From Pirellulaceae bacterium (GTDB lineage: Bacteria > Planctomycetota > Planctomycetia > Pirellulales > Pirellulaceae): a stretch of 64,000 nt of DNA. The stretch covers positions 310,001-374,000 of the forward strand of contig JAHDXO010000001.1 of the NCBI GenBank assembly GCA_023382975.1. Direction: 5' to 3'. Position numbers and translations under genes: made by a program. The number at the start of each line of letters is the position of its first letter. Position 1 is the stretch's first letter. Shown one piece after another: positions 1-8,688 of this stretch. Under the pieces are notes generated by a model. The model saw only the letters and a program-made list of their open reading frames with translations, had not been told where the DNA came from and did no database searches.

Positions 1-404
1 GTATTGAATTCGTCCACCAGGACGACGATGTATTCCGGATCGGTCTCCGGATCCTTCTGCTGCACCTGGGTGCTCGGCTGATCCTGCTCCGGCTTGGGAA
101 TCTCGATCGATTTCTGCATCGCAAAAGCGGCCGTGACCATGAAGAAGATCAACAACTGGAACGTGACGTCCACCATCGGCGTCATGTCCATCTCCGCTTC
201 CTCGACCTCCCGTTTTTCGCCCAGATCCAATTTGACGGACGCTTTCGCATCGTCCGCGGGAGTCGGCGGTTGGGACGATTGCCCGGCCGGCGCGGACACG
301 GTGACGGCTTGGCCGCAGGCGGGACATGTGACTTGGGTGCCGATCAGGTGTTCGCCCGCGGCATAGGAAGTCTGACAAATTGGGCACTGTGCGAGAAATG
401 ACAC
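1..404 (-). CDS. ExbD/TolR-like protein with N-terminal zinc ribbon (3' end outside window)
   Basis: Partial gene whose C-terminus lies beyond base 1. The GTG start at 404 lies one base after the TAA of the upstream exbD-like gene, so the two are probably translationally coupled. Residues 1-35 form an MJ0042-like zinc ribbon (CPIC at 7-10, CPAC at 27-30). A polar linker follows, then the ExbD hallmark DMTPMVDVTFQLLIFFMV, a single inner-membrane helix with the conserved Asp that takes part in proton-driven work by the ExbB/ExbD motor. The remainder would be periplasmic. A zinc ribbon on the cytoplasmic side of an ExbD is uncommon outside planctomycetes (recollection). It is the second ExbD of the operon, which suggests a heteromeric motor. 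Confidence 0.85.
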   Translation of the reverse strand, partial: MSFLAQCPICQTSYAAGEHLIGTQVTCPACGQAVTVSAPAGQSSQPPTPADDAKASVKLDLGEKREVEEAEMDMTPMVDVTFQLLIFFMVTAAFAMQKSIEIPKPEQDQPSTQVQQKDPETDPEYIVVLVDEFN

Positions 405-405
405 G

Positions 406-900
406 TTATTGCTGGACCTCCAGTACGGCGACGTACAGTTGCAGCACGCCCTCGGGCCGCGTCGCCGCTTTGGTGATTCGCGCCACCTCGCGGTGTTTGA
501 TCCCTCGCTCCGCTTTGATCAGCACGTTTTCTTTGCGTTCCGCGCCGGTACTTGCCAATTCGTTCTCGACATAGGCCGCGATCTCGTTCTCCTCGGCTTC
601 GATATCGCTGCCGTCGATCATCGCGTCGGGCACCGCGCCATTTCCCTTGTAGACAACCGCCTTGCCCTCGTCACTGGCGACCAAGGTGATGATCACCGCA
701 CTCTTCTCGACCACCGGCAGCCCGTACCGCGCTGGCGGCAGACTGATCGCCGCCGACGGATCCATCTTCGACGCCACCAAGAAGAAGATCAGCAGCAGGA
801 ACGTCATGTCGATCATCGGAGTGATATCCATCTCCGAATCGTCGTACGTCTTCGACCGCAACAGCGGCTGCATTTCTTCGTCTTCGAGCATTTCGTTCAT
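406..900 (-). CDS. ExbD/TolR family biopolymer transport protein
   Basis: 164 aa. The ATG at 900 follows a good ribosome site (AGGAGC, about 7 bases away). A short acidic cytoplasmic N-terminus leads to MDITPMIDMTFLLLIFFLVA (about residues 24-43), the single ExbD membrane helix with its essential Asp. A periplasmic domain of about 110 residues follows, with the ExbD-type end (ENVLIKAERGIKHREV). Proteins of this family form the stator core with ExbB/TolQ and convert the proton gradient into force on an envelope partner. It sits between an exbB-like gene and a second exbD-like gene on the same strand. The energised partner is not identified; no TonB-like gene is in view. Confidence 0.9.
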   Translation of the reverse strand: MNEMLEDEEMQPLLRSKTYDDSEMDITPMIDMTFLLLIFFLVASKMDPSAAISLPPARYGLPVVEKSAVIITLVASDEGKAVVYKGNGAVPDAMIDGSDIEAEENEIAAYVENELASTGAERKENVLIKAERGIKHREVARITKAATRPEGVLQLYVAVLEVQQ

Positions 901-983
901 GCGCCGCTCCTGTCGTCGGGCGGCAATGTCCAGTCGGCCACCTCAACGATTCACCACAAAAAATCGATCCCCCGCCCTCTGGC

Positions 984-1637
984 TCAGAGCATGCGTCCGC
1001 CGCGGGCGTTCAAGCCGGCCCGCAGGCTCTCCAACACGTGAGTCAATCCGGAAATCGCCAAGTCTTCCATTTTTCGGATACGCACGTTGATGCTGGCCAT
1101 GCTGATCACCAACGGAATCGCGATGGCCAAGCCGCCGGCCGTGGTGATCAATGCCAGACTGATGTCGCTGGCCAACTGATCGGGCTTGATATTCTCCGCC
1201 GTGGCCAGCTTGCCAAAGGCCCCCATCATTCCCAACACGGTACCGAGCAATCCGACCATCGGAGCGCTCTTGATCATCGTGTTTACCCAACTGACGCGGT
1301 ACTCCAGATCCGCCATGACGTCGCGCTGAAACCGGTCGATGATCATCTGCCGCACCTTGCTGAACCCAGCCGCTCGGCTCTCGATGGCCAGCAGCGCCAG
1401 TTGCGGCACGGCCCGGGGGTCGCCTTCGCAGATCGCCCCGGCCTGTTCAAAATCGCCCCTCTCAAGCGGCTGTTCCAGCATCGCGAGGAATTCCCGCTGG
1501 GCCTCCTCGTTGCGGAATCGCTTTTGCGCCACTCGCGTCCAGACCATGACGACGCAAAACACCCCCCACAAGGCGATCATGATCAGCGCGACATACGTCA
1601 AGTTGCCGACGATGGCGGTTAAACCTTGAATGTCCAT
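984..1637 (-). CDS. MotA/TolQ/ExbB proton-channel family protein
   Basis: 217 aa, the normal length for ExbB. Three membrane helices are visible: near residues 8-33 (the stretch after LTAIVGNLTYVALIM), 95-120 (SAPMVGLLGTVLGMMGAF) and 140-160 (ALITTAGGLAIAIPLVIS). The last two carry the TolQ/ExbB signature, including the Thr/Gly-rich pore helix. It should form the pentameric channel around the two ExbD proteins encoded next, 83 bp downstream. ATG start at 1637; the ribosome site is weak (GAGAG). The 200 bp between it and the upstream gene hold no ORF, so an internal promoter there is possible. Confidence 0.92.
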   Translation of the reverse strand: MDIQGLTAIVGNLTYVALIMIALWGVFCVVMVWTRVAQKRFRNEEAQREFLAMLEQPLERGDFEQAGAICEGDPRAVPQLALLAIESRAAGFSKVRQMIIDRFQRDVMADLEYRVSWVNTMIKSAPMVGLLGTVLGMMGAFGKLATAENIKPDQLASDISLALITTAGGLAIAIPLVISMASINVRIRKMEDLAISGLTHVLESLRAGLNARGGRML

Positions 1638-1838
1638 CTTGGTCTCTCAGGTCGGAAAGGAAACAAGTTGAGCGTCGATTTCACACCGCTATTGTAATCA
1701 CCCAAGGCTGCGAAAAAATGGGACTGGCTGCCGTTGGAAGCCGCAAAAACACGGTGCATCCGGTTCGCCGCGAGGTGCCCGTCCCAAAATTTCTCACCGG
1801 ATCATCGATTTGCCGGGTGCGGACGCGTCCCCACTTCA

Positions 1839-2753
1839 TCACATCCTCGGGGCCGACCGAAAGAACTGGTCGACCACAAAGAACTCGTACCCCGCCCGCG
1901 TCTCGCGGACGCCGAAGATGGTTTTCAGATACTCCTGTGGCTTGCGTCCACGGGCTGCTTGTGTCGACGCTTCGATGGTCATCAACTGGCGCTCCAGTTC
2001 CTTGGAGAAGAACTGCAACACCAATCGTCGGTCGGTGCTGATTCCGGCTTTGCTCAACAGTTGTTTGTCGAACGCCGCCAGCCGGCTGTCCGTATTGCGG
2101 TAGGACATGTACAAGCGATCCTCTTCCTCCGGCTTGCCCGTTCGCCGCGTGGGCCGCGCGGCCGAGAGATTCGAAGCGTATTCGACGGTTGGCGAGCCGC
2201 CGCCAGCCGCCCCTAACTCGATCTTGAAGAAGTCCAACTGCCTGGCGTAAACCTGCACGCCCGTGGTAGCGAATCGGATCTCCCACCTCTCCCAAGGCGG
2301 GACGACGTCATCCACTCCCTCGCCGAGCGGCCCCGGACCGCGACTGTCTCCCATCCCCGTGCCGCGGCCCGTGACCTCGGCAGCCGTTTCGATGATGTCA
2401 AAGGCCGCCGACTGCGAGCTGACCAAGTCGGTCACCGCCTCGAGCGTCGCCTCCAAGGCCGGCTCCACCAACTCCTCGACCTCATCCATCCCCGGTTCTT
2501 CGAGGTCGCGTTCGAAGCCGGCCGCGTGATCGCCCCGCCCAGAGTACTCGACCAATTCGATGGGAATCGCCCGCTGCGTGAACAGCAGCCGCGAAGTCAG
2601 CCAGATCGTGAACAACAATGTCACGAAAAAGCCGATCACGATCAACAGCGCGATCAGCAGGCTGGCTACCTGGTCGTACGCCGAGACGCGCAGGCCACCC
2701 GGTGCATTCGACTGGGAACCGTTGTCCGCCGATGGATCCGCATGAGTCGCCAC
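1839..2753 (-). CDS. Single-pass membrane protein of the ExbB/ExbD operon, function unknown
   Basis: 304 aa from a GTG at 2753. I prefer this to the ATG at 2777 because a strong ribosome site (GGAGGAG) lies 7 bases before the GTG, inside the longer reading. One strongly hydrophobic helix (LLIALLIVIGFFVTLLFTIW, about residues 33-52) is followed by an acidic, Glu/Val-rich stretch, a Gly-rich segment (GRGTGMGDSRGPGPLGEG) and a soluble C-terminal domain. The topology, N-terminal anchor plus long acidic or flexible linker plus folded C-terminus, recalls TonB/TolA-type transducers but I see no TonB motif. Its place between the prenyltransferase-repeat gene and exbB suggests it works with the proton channel. 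Confidence 0.7.
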   Translation of the reverse strand: MATHADPSADNGSQSNAPGGLRVSAYDQVASLLIALLIVIGFFVTLLFTIWLTSRLLFTQRAIPIELVEYSGRGDHAAGFERDLEEPGMDEVEELVEPALEATLEAVTDLVSSQSAAFDIIETAAEVTGRGTGMGDSRGPGPLGEGVDDVVPPWERWEIRFATTGVQVYARQLDFFKIELGAAGGGSPTVEYASNLSAARPTRRTGKPEEEDRLYMSYRNTDSRLAAFDKQLLSKAGISTDRRLVLQFFSKELERQLMTIEASTQAARGRKPQEYLKTIFGVRETRAGYEFFVVDQFFRSAPRM

Positions 2754-2820
2754 GCCGCCTCTCCTCCCGTGCTCCACTCGCGTAGCCGAAGTCGCGAGAC
2801 CTCGGTTCCGACGCGCTTCC

Positions 2821-4473
2821 TTAGTCCAAAAATACTCCGTCCGGACAAATGGACAAGTACCAGTCCTTCCACTGCCTTTGCGCGGCGGTCACCTGCTGAG
2901 GCGTTGGACTGGCGGGCAGCCCGAAACCTTGAAACTTGCGGCTGATCAGCCGCAAACCGTCGCGAGCTTCGCGGACAATGCGCGCGTCAGGATCGCTCAA
3001 CGCGAAAATCAGTGCCGGGACATTATCCAAGTCGTGCGACGCGGCCAGTGTCTTGACCGCCGCCATCCGCTTCTGGAAATCCTGGTCCGTCACCATCTCG
3101 CGCAATCGCACCAACTGACTCGTCCTCTTGTCCAGATCCTGGTCCAACGTCAGGCCACCGGGCAACTGCGTCGCGTCGAACTGCTTGTCCTCCGTCTTGC
3201 CCAGCATCTCCAGGAGATCGTCTACGTCGCGCACCATCTGCGGCGTTACAACTTGGCCGTCCACCAGTCGGGCATTCGCCAAGTTCTTGGGCAGACCTTT
3301 GCCACCCACCAGGGTCCCTTCGTCCATGACCGCTTTGCGAATGGAACTCTGGCTGCTTCGGGTCAGAAACAAAACCGCGAACGCCGTATCGATGAACTCG
3401 TTGGAGCCATGACTCCTCGCCGTCTTCCAGGAACCGTCGTTTGCCTGCGTCTTTCGCAGGTATTCCACACCCTTGTTGTACCAGTCCGGTTCCGCTACCG
3501 ACTTGCCCTCGGTCAACTCTTGGAACGCCTTGTATCGTTCGAACGCATACATGTAGTAGTGAGTCCAGTGTTCGACGTCGAATTGCAGATTCTTCGCAAA
3601 CCACGCGTTTCCCGCGGCCTGAGCCCCATCCATCATCTGGCGGCTGGTGCTGGTCGGCCGCAGGAACTTCGACGCCTGCTTCTTTTCTTCTTCGGTCTCG
3701 ACGCGAACCAAGGCCGCAGGCAAACCATCGTCCGGCTTCGTCTCGTCGCGGTTTTGGACGGTGAATCCCAGCAAGTACGAGCAGATATAGGCGCTGCTCA
3801 ATCCCGCGGCGCTCATCGAGTGCGTGACAGAGCCCTGCGGTCGGCGCTGGAAATTCGCGAAGTCGGTAGGGCTGTAAGTCCAACCGCCGCTGACATCCTG
3901 CACACGCATCAACCATTGCGCCACGGCCTCGACCGCCTGCACCGGAACCGGAACACCATGCTGATGCGCCGCCCACAGACACAACACGCCGTACTGCGTC
4001 TGTGACGTGTCATCGTAGGTGTGCGGTTCGTAGCCCCAGCATCCGTTCTTTCTCTGGCGTCGCAGCATCGCCTGCAACACATCGGAAATTTCCTGCCGGT
4101 AGCGTTGTGGATTCAGTTCGCACAGGAAATAGCAGAGAATCCCCTCGCTGTAACACGTTCCACCGACGCCCTCCTTGCGGATCTTCTCGACCATTTTCAA
4201 CGCTTTTTCCGTCGCCACCTTGACGATCGGATGCTCGTCATCGCCGGTCGCCTTCATGATCGCCATCGCCGCCAGAAAGTGACCTCCTTCCTGGAATGAT
4301 CTCTGCTGTTGCGATTCCAGGTACTTCACCGCCCGGTCCAGCAGCGCCCGCACCTCGGGGCTCTCCGGCGTGTAGGCTTCGGCTGGCGTGGCAAGGAGCG
4401 ACCCAATCAGCCCTACCACCAGCAAAACCAACCCGACCCGCGTGTAAACAGCCATTGGTCGATCATCCGACAT
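2821..4473 (-). CDS. Secreted prenyltransferase/squalene-oxidase repeat protein
   Basis: 550 aa. An N-terminal signal (VGLVLLVVGLIGSLLATPAEA) precedes alpha/alpha-toroid repeats of the prenyltransferase/squalene-cyclase type: blocks such as RKNGCWGYEPHTYDDTSQTQYG, AQWLMRVQDVSGGWTYSP and KTQANDGSWKTARSHGSNEF show the Q-x2-DGSW-like pattern. The DxDD catalytic motif of squalene-hopene cyclase is not visible, so a structural or ligand-binding role is more likely than cyclisation. The last 100 residues look like HEAT-type helices (LDNVPALIFALSDPDARIVR). It is the first gene of the minus-strand run leading into the ExbB/ExbD genes, 67 bp before the next start, and is probably cotranscribed. Confidence 0.85.
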   Translation of the reverse strand: MSDDRPMAVYTRVGLVLLVVGLIGSLLATPAEAYTPESPEVRALLDRAVKYLESQQQRSFQEGGHFLAAMAIMKATGDDEHPIVKVATEKALKMVEKIRKEGVGGTCYSEGILCYFLCELNPQRYRQEISDVLQAMLRRQRKNGCWGYEPHTYDDTSQTQYGVLCLWAAHQHGVPVPVQAVEAVAQWLMRVQDVSGGWTYSPTDFANFQRRPQGSVTHSMSAAGLSSAYICSYLLGFTVQNRDETKPDDGLPAALVRVETEEEKKQASKFLRPTSTSRQMMDGAQAAGNAWFAKNLQFDVEHWTHYYMYAFERYKAFQELTEGKSVAEPDWYNKGVEYLRKTQANDGSWKTARSHGSNEFIDTAFAVLFLTRSSQSSIRKAVMDEGTLVGGKGLPKNLANARLVDGQVVTPQMVRDVDDLLEMLGKTEDKQFDATQLPGGLTLDQDLDKRTSQLVRLREMVTDQDFQKRMAAVKTLAASHDLDNVPALIFALSDPDARIVREARDGLRLISRKFQGFGLPASPTPQQVTAAQRQWKDWYLSICPDGVFLD

Positions 4474-4785
4474 CGATTGAAACTCCGCGAGGTCATTTCC
4501 ACGTTTTCGCGATTCTCGCCCACGTCATCCTCGATGCTAACAAGGCCGGCGCCAAGTGTCAACCATGTCACAAAACAGAAGTCCTTACCACCAAGCGATT
4601 TGCGACACAAAACCGACGTCCGGGCCGACGGTTTCTTTCGATCCCGCCACCGCAGAATCGGCAAAAGTCTCCGATCGCGAACGGCGAACCGATCAAACCG
4701 GCACGAATTCATGGACGCTCCAGGAATCCCCGAATTGACAAGCCAAGCATCGCCTCGTATTCTAGTCGCTTCGCACCCAATTCCC
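4474..4785. other. Intergenic, no gene seen
   Basis: Region between the prenyltransferase-repeat gene start and tRNA-Phe. No ORF with coding character and no clear hairpin were found. It must hold the promoter of the minus-strand envelope operon and of the tRNA, but I could not point to convincing hexamers. Confidence 0.4.
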
Positions 4786-4908
<123 letters not shown>

Positions 4909-5364
4909 GCGGCGCGTCGCTCTCGCCCTTGCATTCCCCTTGCCGTTTGCCACTTTTGGCCACGTTTTGACACGTTTCGCCCGTGTACTGCTCAACCGGG
5001 AGGAAATCATCGCCGCGATGTCCGTACAAGAAGATGGCACTCTCGGTGACGCAGCTACCGAATCGGAGGCGGATGCCGTCCCCTTTCCCAAAGAACTGAC
5101 GTTCAGGTTTCGAGTGAATCGGCGATCCCGAGGAATCGTGCAGCACGACGTTTTCGAGTGGTTGGAACATCGAGAAGAGTACAGCGGCAACAACTACACC
5201 CTTGCCGTCGCCGCCTACGAGAAGTGGCATCGGCGACAAGCACCCCCTGTTCCATTCGCAGTCGCCATCCTCGTGGCCAACCCTTGTTCTTTGCGATGCG
5301 GCTGGTTGGTACATTGTTGGGGACGTTGCGGTGGCCGCTGGGCGGGGTGTGGAAGGGATACGGG
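4909..5364. other. Island left end, no intact gene
   Basis: No convincing gene. On the minus strand a frame enters the attachment repeat with a tail (VLSLAGLGDDRRDVAE) that is also encoded beside the right repeat. I recall integrase genes of planctomycete islands ending in this way next to their tRNA target, so this stretch may hold a decayed integrase 3' end. It also contains the promoter region of the large plus-strand fusion gene at 5365. Confidence 0.35.
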
Positions 5365-8286
5365 ATGGCACGCGAGGAGTTTACCAAGTCGACGGCTCGG
5401 ATTCTGGGCGAACGGGTCGGGTATCTTTGCTCGAATCCGGACTGCGGGAAGCCGACGGTCGGGCCGCATTCGGAGCCGACGCGGGCGCTGAAAAAGGGCG
5501 TGGCGGCCCATATCACGGCCGCTTCGAAGAACGGGCCGCGGTACGACGCCGATTTGTCCACCGAACAGCGAAGATCGATCGATAACGGGATCTGGCTCTG
5601 CAGCAGTTGCCACGAAATCGTGGATGGCGACGCGGCTCGCTTTCCGGCCGAACAATTGCGGCAGTGGAAGGAACAAGCGGAGCGGGCCGCGTTTCTGGAA
5701 CTGCTCGGCGCAGGAGCCCGGTCCAGGCGACGAAAACCGTCGGTCAAGGTGATGGAAGCCGTGTTGCGGCGGTATTGCGAGGATCGGGTGTCCCAATGGG
5801 AGGAAGCCCGTGGCGATCCGGACGATCCCGACCGGCTGATGTGCTACGTCGAACCGCACTACTCGCTGCTGAAAGAGGGCCTGCAGCCGATCGATGCCAG
5901 CAGCCTGTCGGCCGCAGGCGCTGGTCAGGGGCAGAAACGCGAAGATCCGTACGTGCCGGTGATCGAACGCCCGTCGGATGAAGACGACGAGGATTGGGAT
6001 GGTGAGGATTGGGATGACGAGGATGAAGATGACGAGGATTGGGATGAATCGCTTGAGCACGAGCAGGAAGTCCCATCTGAAGCGGCAGACGCCGAAGAGA
6101 CGACTCACGAGTTGTTCGCGATGCTGGGGGCGAGTCGGCGGCTGTGCATCACGGAGGATGCGGGGGCGGGCAAGTCGGTGGCCACTCGGCGCATCGAGGC
6201 GTTTTTGTGCGGCCCCGACGCTCAGCAGCGTCTGTTCGACGGCCAACCGGTGCTGGTGGTGCGTTGGGAACAGCGGGTACAGCACTGGCCGGAATCGTTT
6301 GACGCCGAGGGCTTGATTCGGACTTTGGCAGCAGCCGTCGAACCGGCGGTTCGGGCGCTCGGCGCCAACGTGTCGCCGGTCGAGGTCGCCGAGTGGGCTC
6401 TGCGCGCCGGGCGGGTGTTTTTGATTCTGGACGCCTTGGACCAGGTGCCGCGTTTGAGCAGCATCGCGTCGCTGCAGGAGTCGCTGCGCAGCGGGTCGGT
6501 CAAGCCGCTGCGGGTGTTGGTGACGGGCCGCGCCTACGCCGTATCCGATCATTGGCCGCTGTTCCGGGAGACGGGCGGTTGGCGTTTCGGCCGGATCGAC
6601 GGGTTCGATCGCGACCAGCAGAAAGCCTATCTCCGGGGCCTGTATCGGCAAAGTCCGCGCGAGTTGTTCCCGAACTATGCCGAAGTGCGGCATCTGTTGC
6701 GGATTCCGGTGGTGTTGTCGCTGGTGCGTGAACTGGTCGAAGCGGGCGAGTTCCGCTCGTTTGCCACGCGGGGCGATCTGTATTTCCAGGTCCACGAGCA
6801 CTTGACCAAGCGCGCGGCGGCGCGTTTGCAGGACCGGCACCCGGAGTGGAAAACGGGGCCTCGACAGCGTCTGCGTTGGCGCGAGATCTTGGCGGCGACG
6901 GCTTGCGAGATGATGGTGCGGCAATTGTACTACTACGCGGTGCAGGGCGACGATGCGGTGGTCGACGTCCAACAGGCTGCGTCGCGGCGTTGCGCAACGA
7001 CGATCACGGATGCGGAGTGGGAGGTCATCGAATCGGTCAGCGGTCTGACGGACCGCTGCATCCTGGACGGGGCGACGCGCGAGAACTTGTGCTGGAAGCA
7101 CCGGGGCATGATGGAGTTCTACTGCGGTTTGCACCTGGCTCGCAACGGGCAACAGGGCTGGGTGGTCCGCGAGTCCGATCATCGCGGCCCGGCGTTGATC
7201 CGGTGCGGGGACGCCGACGTGCGGCGAATGGCCAGCGATCCGGAATGGTACTGGGCTTGGCGGTTTGCGATCGAAATGTCGCCGACCGTTTGGCGGTCCG
7301 ATGGCAGCGCGCTGTTGGCGTCGCTGGCCGAGTTGTTCGAGCGGCCGGAGACCGGATCGCGGCCCAACGAGTTGATTTATCGCGCCTGGTCGTTGCTGGA
7401 CGGCAGCCGATTGGACGGCGTGCGCCTTCCGCACGGCGATCGGGTGATCGCCCGGTTCCAATCGGAGTTTCGGCAGTTGTTCGAGTCAGACGACGAAATT
7501 GCCGTAGCGTTGGAACACGGCTTTGTACGCTGTCCGCCGGAAGAACTGGGTATCGATCGCCAGCCGTTCTGGATGGGCAGCAGCGAGGAGGATCAGAATG
7601 CATTGGATCGGGAACGTCCGCAACATCAGGTCGTTGTATCGCCGTTTCACTTGCAGGCGACGCCGACCACGCGCGCCCAGTATCGGCTGTACGATCCGCG
7701 GCACGAATTGGTATTTGCAAGTGTGTGGGCTTCTTCGGATGTGTTCGCGAAGTACGCTCCGGAGGACTCGTGCCCGATGATCAATGTCAGTTGGTACGAT
7801 GCGTGGGTGTTTGCCCGTTGGCTCGGGGGGCGTCTGCCGACGGAGGCCGAGTGGGAATACGCTTGTCGCGCCGGCACGCAAAGCCGATTCAGTTTCGGGG
7901 ATGAGGAAGACGCGTTGGGCCAGTACGCATGGTACGACGCGAATTCCGACGGTCGGACGCATCCGGTTGGTCAGAAGATGCCCAACGGCTGGGGACTGCA
8001 CGATATGCTTGGCAACGTCTGGGAATGGTGCCAGGACTGGTTCGACGCTGACTACTACGCAAACTCGCCGCCTGAAGATCCGACGGAAGTTGATGAGGCC
8101 GGCGTCCGGGTGTTCCGCGGCGGCAGTTGGAGGGACGACTCGCGGTACTGCCGGTCGGCGATCCGCGACGCGAACGGGCCGTCCGACCGCTTCGACTACC
8201 TGGGCTTCCGCGTGGCCCAAGTTCGGTCGAGTTCGGTCAAGTCAAGTCCATGTCAGGGCAAGTCGAGAGCGGAGCCTGGAGCGTAG
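5365..8286 (+). CDS. HNH nuclease - P-loop NTPase - FGE-sulfatase (C-lectin fold) fusion protein
   Basis: 973 aa from the ATG at 5365, chosen because GGAAGGG lies 8 bases upstream and the HNH domain starts at once; the frame is open further upstream without coding character. Residues 20-95: HNH-type nuclease with zinc pairs (CSNPDC at 22-27, CSSCH at 79-83), an HITAAS motif and DNG at 73-75. Residues 204-235: a very acidic linker. Residues 245-480: STAND/NACHT-like NTPase with Walker A DAGAGKS (265-271) and Walker B VFLILDALDQV (351-361). Residues 480-720: a helical section. Residues 725-965: formylglycine-generating-enzyme/SUMF1 fold (FWMGSS, RLPTEAEWEYACRAG, GLHDMLGNVWEWCQDW, FRGGSW, LGFRVA). 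Known families of this architecture act in conflict or defence; a sensor-NTPase-nuclease reading is inference. It is the first gene of the island. Confidence 0.88.
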   Translation: MAREEFTKSTARILGERVGYLCSNPDCGKPTVGPHSEPTRALKKGVAAHITAASKNGPRYDADLSTEQRRSIDNGIWLCSSCHEIVDGDAARFPAEQLRQWKEQAERAAFLELLGAGARSRRRKPSVKVMEAVLRRYCEDRVSQWEEARGDPDDPDRLMCYVEPHYSLLKEGLQPIDASSLSAAGAGQGQKREDPYVPVIERPSDEDDEDWDGEDWDDEDEDDEDWDESLEHEQEVPSEAADAEETTHELFAMLGASRRLCITEDAGAGKSVATRRIEAFLCGPDAQQRLFDGQPVLVVRWEQRVQHWPESFDAEGLIRTLAAAVEPAVRALGANVSPVEVAEWALRAGRVFLILDALDQVPRLSSIASLQESLRSGSVKPLRVLVTGRAYAVSDHWPLFRETGGWRFGRIDGFDRDQQKAYLRGLYRQSPRELFPNYAEVRHLLRIPVVLSLVRELVEAGEFRSFATRGDLYFQVHEHLTKRAAARLQDRHPEWKTGPRQRLRWREILAATACEMMVRQLYYYAVQGDDAVVDVQQAASRRCATTITDAEWEVIESVSGLTDRCILDGATRENLCWKHRGMMEFYCGLHLARNGQQGWVVRESDHRGPALIRCGDADVRRMASDPEWYWAWRFAIEMSPTVWRSDGSALLASLAELFERPETGSRPNELIYRAWSLLDGSRLDGVRLPHGDRVIARFQSEFRQLFESDDEIAVALEHGFVRCPPEELGIDRQPFWMGSSEEDQNALDRERPQHQVVVSPFHLQATPTTRAQYRLYDPRHELVFASVWASSDVFAKYAPEDSCPMINVSWYDAWVFARWLGGRLPTEAEWEYACRAGTQSRFSFGDEEDALGQYAWYDANSDGRTHPVGQKMPNGWGLHDMLGNVWEWCQDWFDADYYANSPPEDPTEVDEAGVRVFRGGSWRDDSRYCRSAIRDANGPSDRFDYLGFRVAQVRSSSVKSSPCQGKSRAEPGA
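5983..6052 (+). repeat. Tandem GAGGATTGGGATG-type repeats coding an acidic linker
   Basis: Within the fusion gene, GAGGATTGGGATG-like units recur about three times with spacer GACGAGGATGAAGAT, coding Asp/Glu/Trp runs (EDWDGEDWDDED). Such units can slip during replication without a frame change because the period is a multiple of three. The linker separates the HNH domain from the NTPase. Confidence 0.7.
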
Positions 8287-8606
8287 GCCGAGGGGCGACG
8301 TGCGCAGCGCAGCGGAGCCGCTCGCCCATCGAGCCGTAGCGGAAGGCGTAGCGGAGGCCGTTCCCAAGAAAGAAATGCGAGTTAAAGATAGCAATATCCC
8401 ATATTGCCCGTTCCCCCTATCCCATCCAACCCGAAGCAACCCCGCGTCTGGCAACGGCAGATTCTCATCAGTTCCTTTCACTTCGCTTGGCCTGTTCCGA
8501 CGTTGGCAGAAAGATTGATGGCAGGAATATTGAGACAATGGTTGTCGGCCTGTACGACGGACGTCCCCGTCGGTCGCCCCGCGCAGATTATGCAGTTTCT
8601 ACGGAA
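8287..8606. other. Intergenic downstream of the fusion gene, no gene seen
   Basis: No coding stretch recognised. It begins with a GC-rich, purine/pyrimidine-biased segment after the stop, and holds a half copy of the palindromic element at 8505. I searched by eye for a reverse transcriptase, an accessory (Avd-like) gene or an A-rich template repeat matching the 3' end of the fusion gene and saw none. Confidence 0.4.
8505..8524 (+). repeat. Half copy of island palindromic element
   Basis: Contains GGCAGAAA, GATTGAT and GGCAG in the same order as the arms of the full elements at 8607, 8793, 9293 and 12322, but lacks the facing arm. Probably a truncated copy. Confidence 0.5.
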
Positions 8607-8675
8607 GCAGAAAAACTGATGGCAGAAAAATCAAACCAATCCACGGCCCATCTTTCTGCCATCAATTTTTCTGCC
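8607..8675. repeat. Palindromic element copy A
   Basis: Left arm GCAGAAAAACTGAT then GGCAGAAAAAT; loop of about 18 nt; right arm ATCTTTCTGCCATC then AATTTTTCTGCC. The arms are reverse complements with few mismatches and could form a 25-bp hairpin. It lies just downstream of the duplicated mod 3' scrap. Confidence 0.8.
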
Positions 8676-8688
8676 AGACGCTCTGCTT

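Noticed and set aside
2754..2777. ATG start at 2777 for the one-TM protein of the ExbB operon
   Set aside because: The strong GGAGGAG lies inside this extension and is spaced for the GTG at 2753.
5215..7461. 748-codon minus-strand open frame
   Set aside because: Antisense of the HNH-NTPase-FGE gene with Arg/His/Pro-rich nonsense composition.
8287..8606. Search for a DGR reverse transcriptase, Avd gene or template repeat downstream of the FGE domain
   Set aside because: No such frame or A-rich repeat found by eye in this gap or elsewhere in the window. A DGR system was therefore not annotated.
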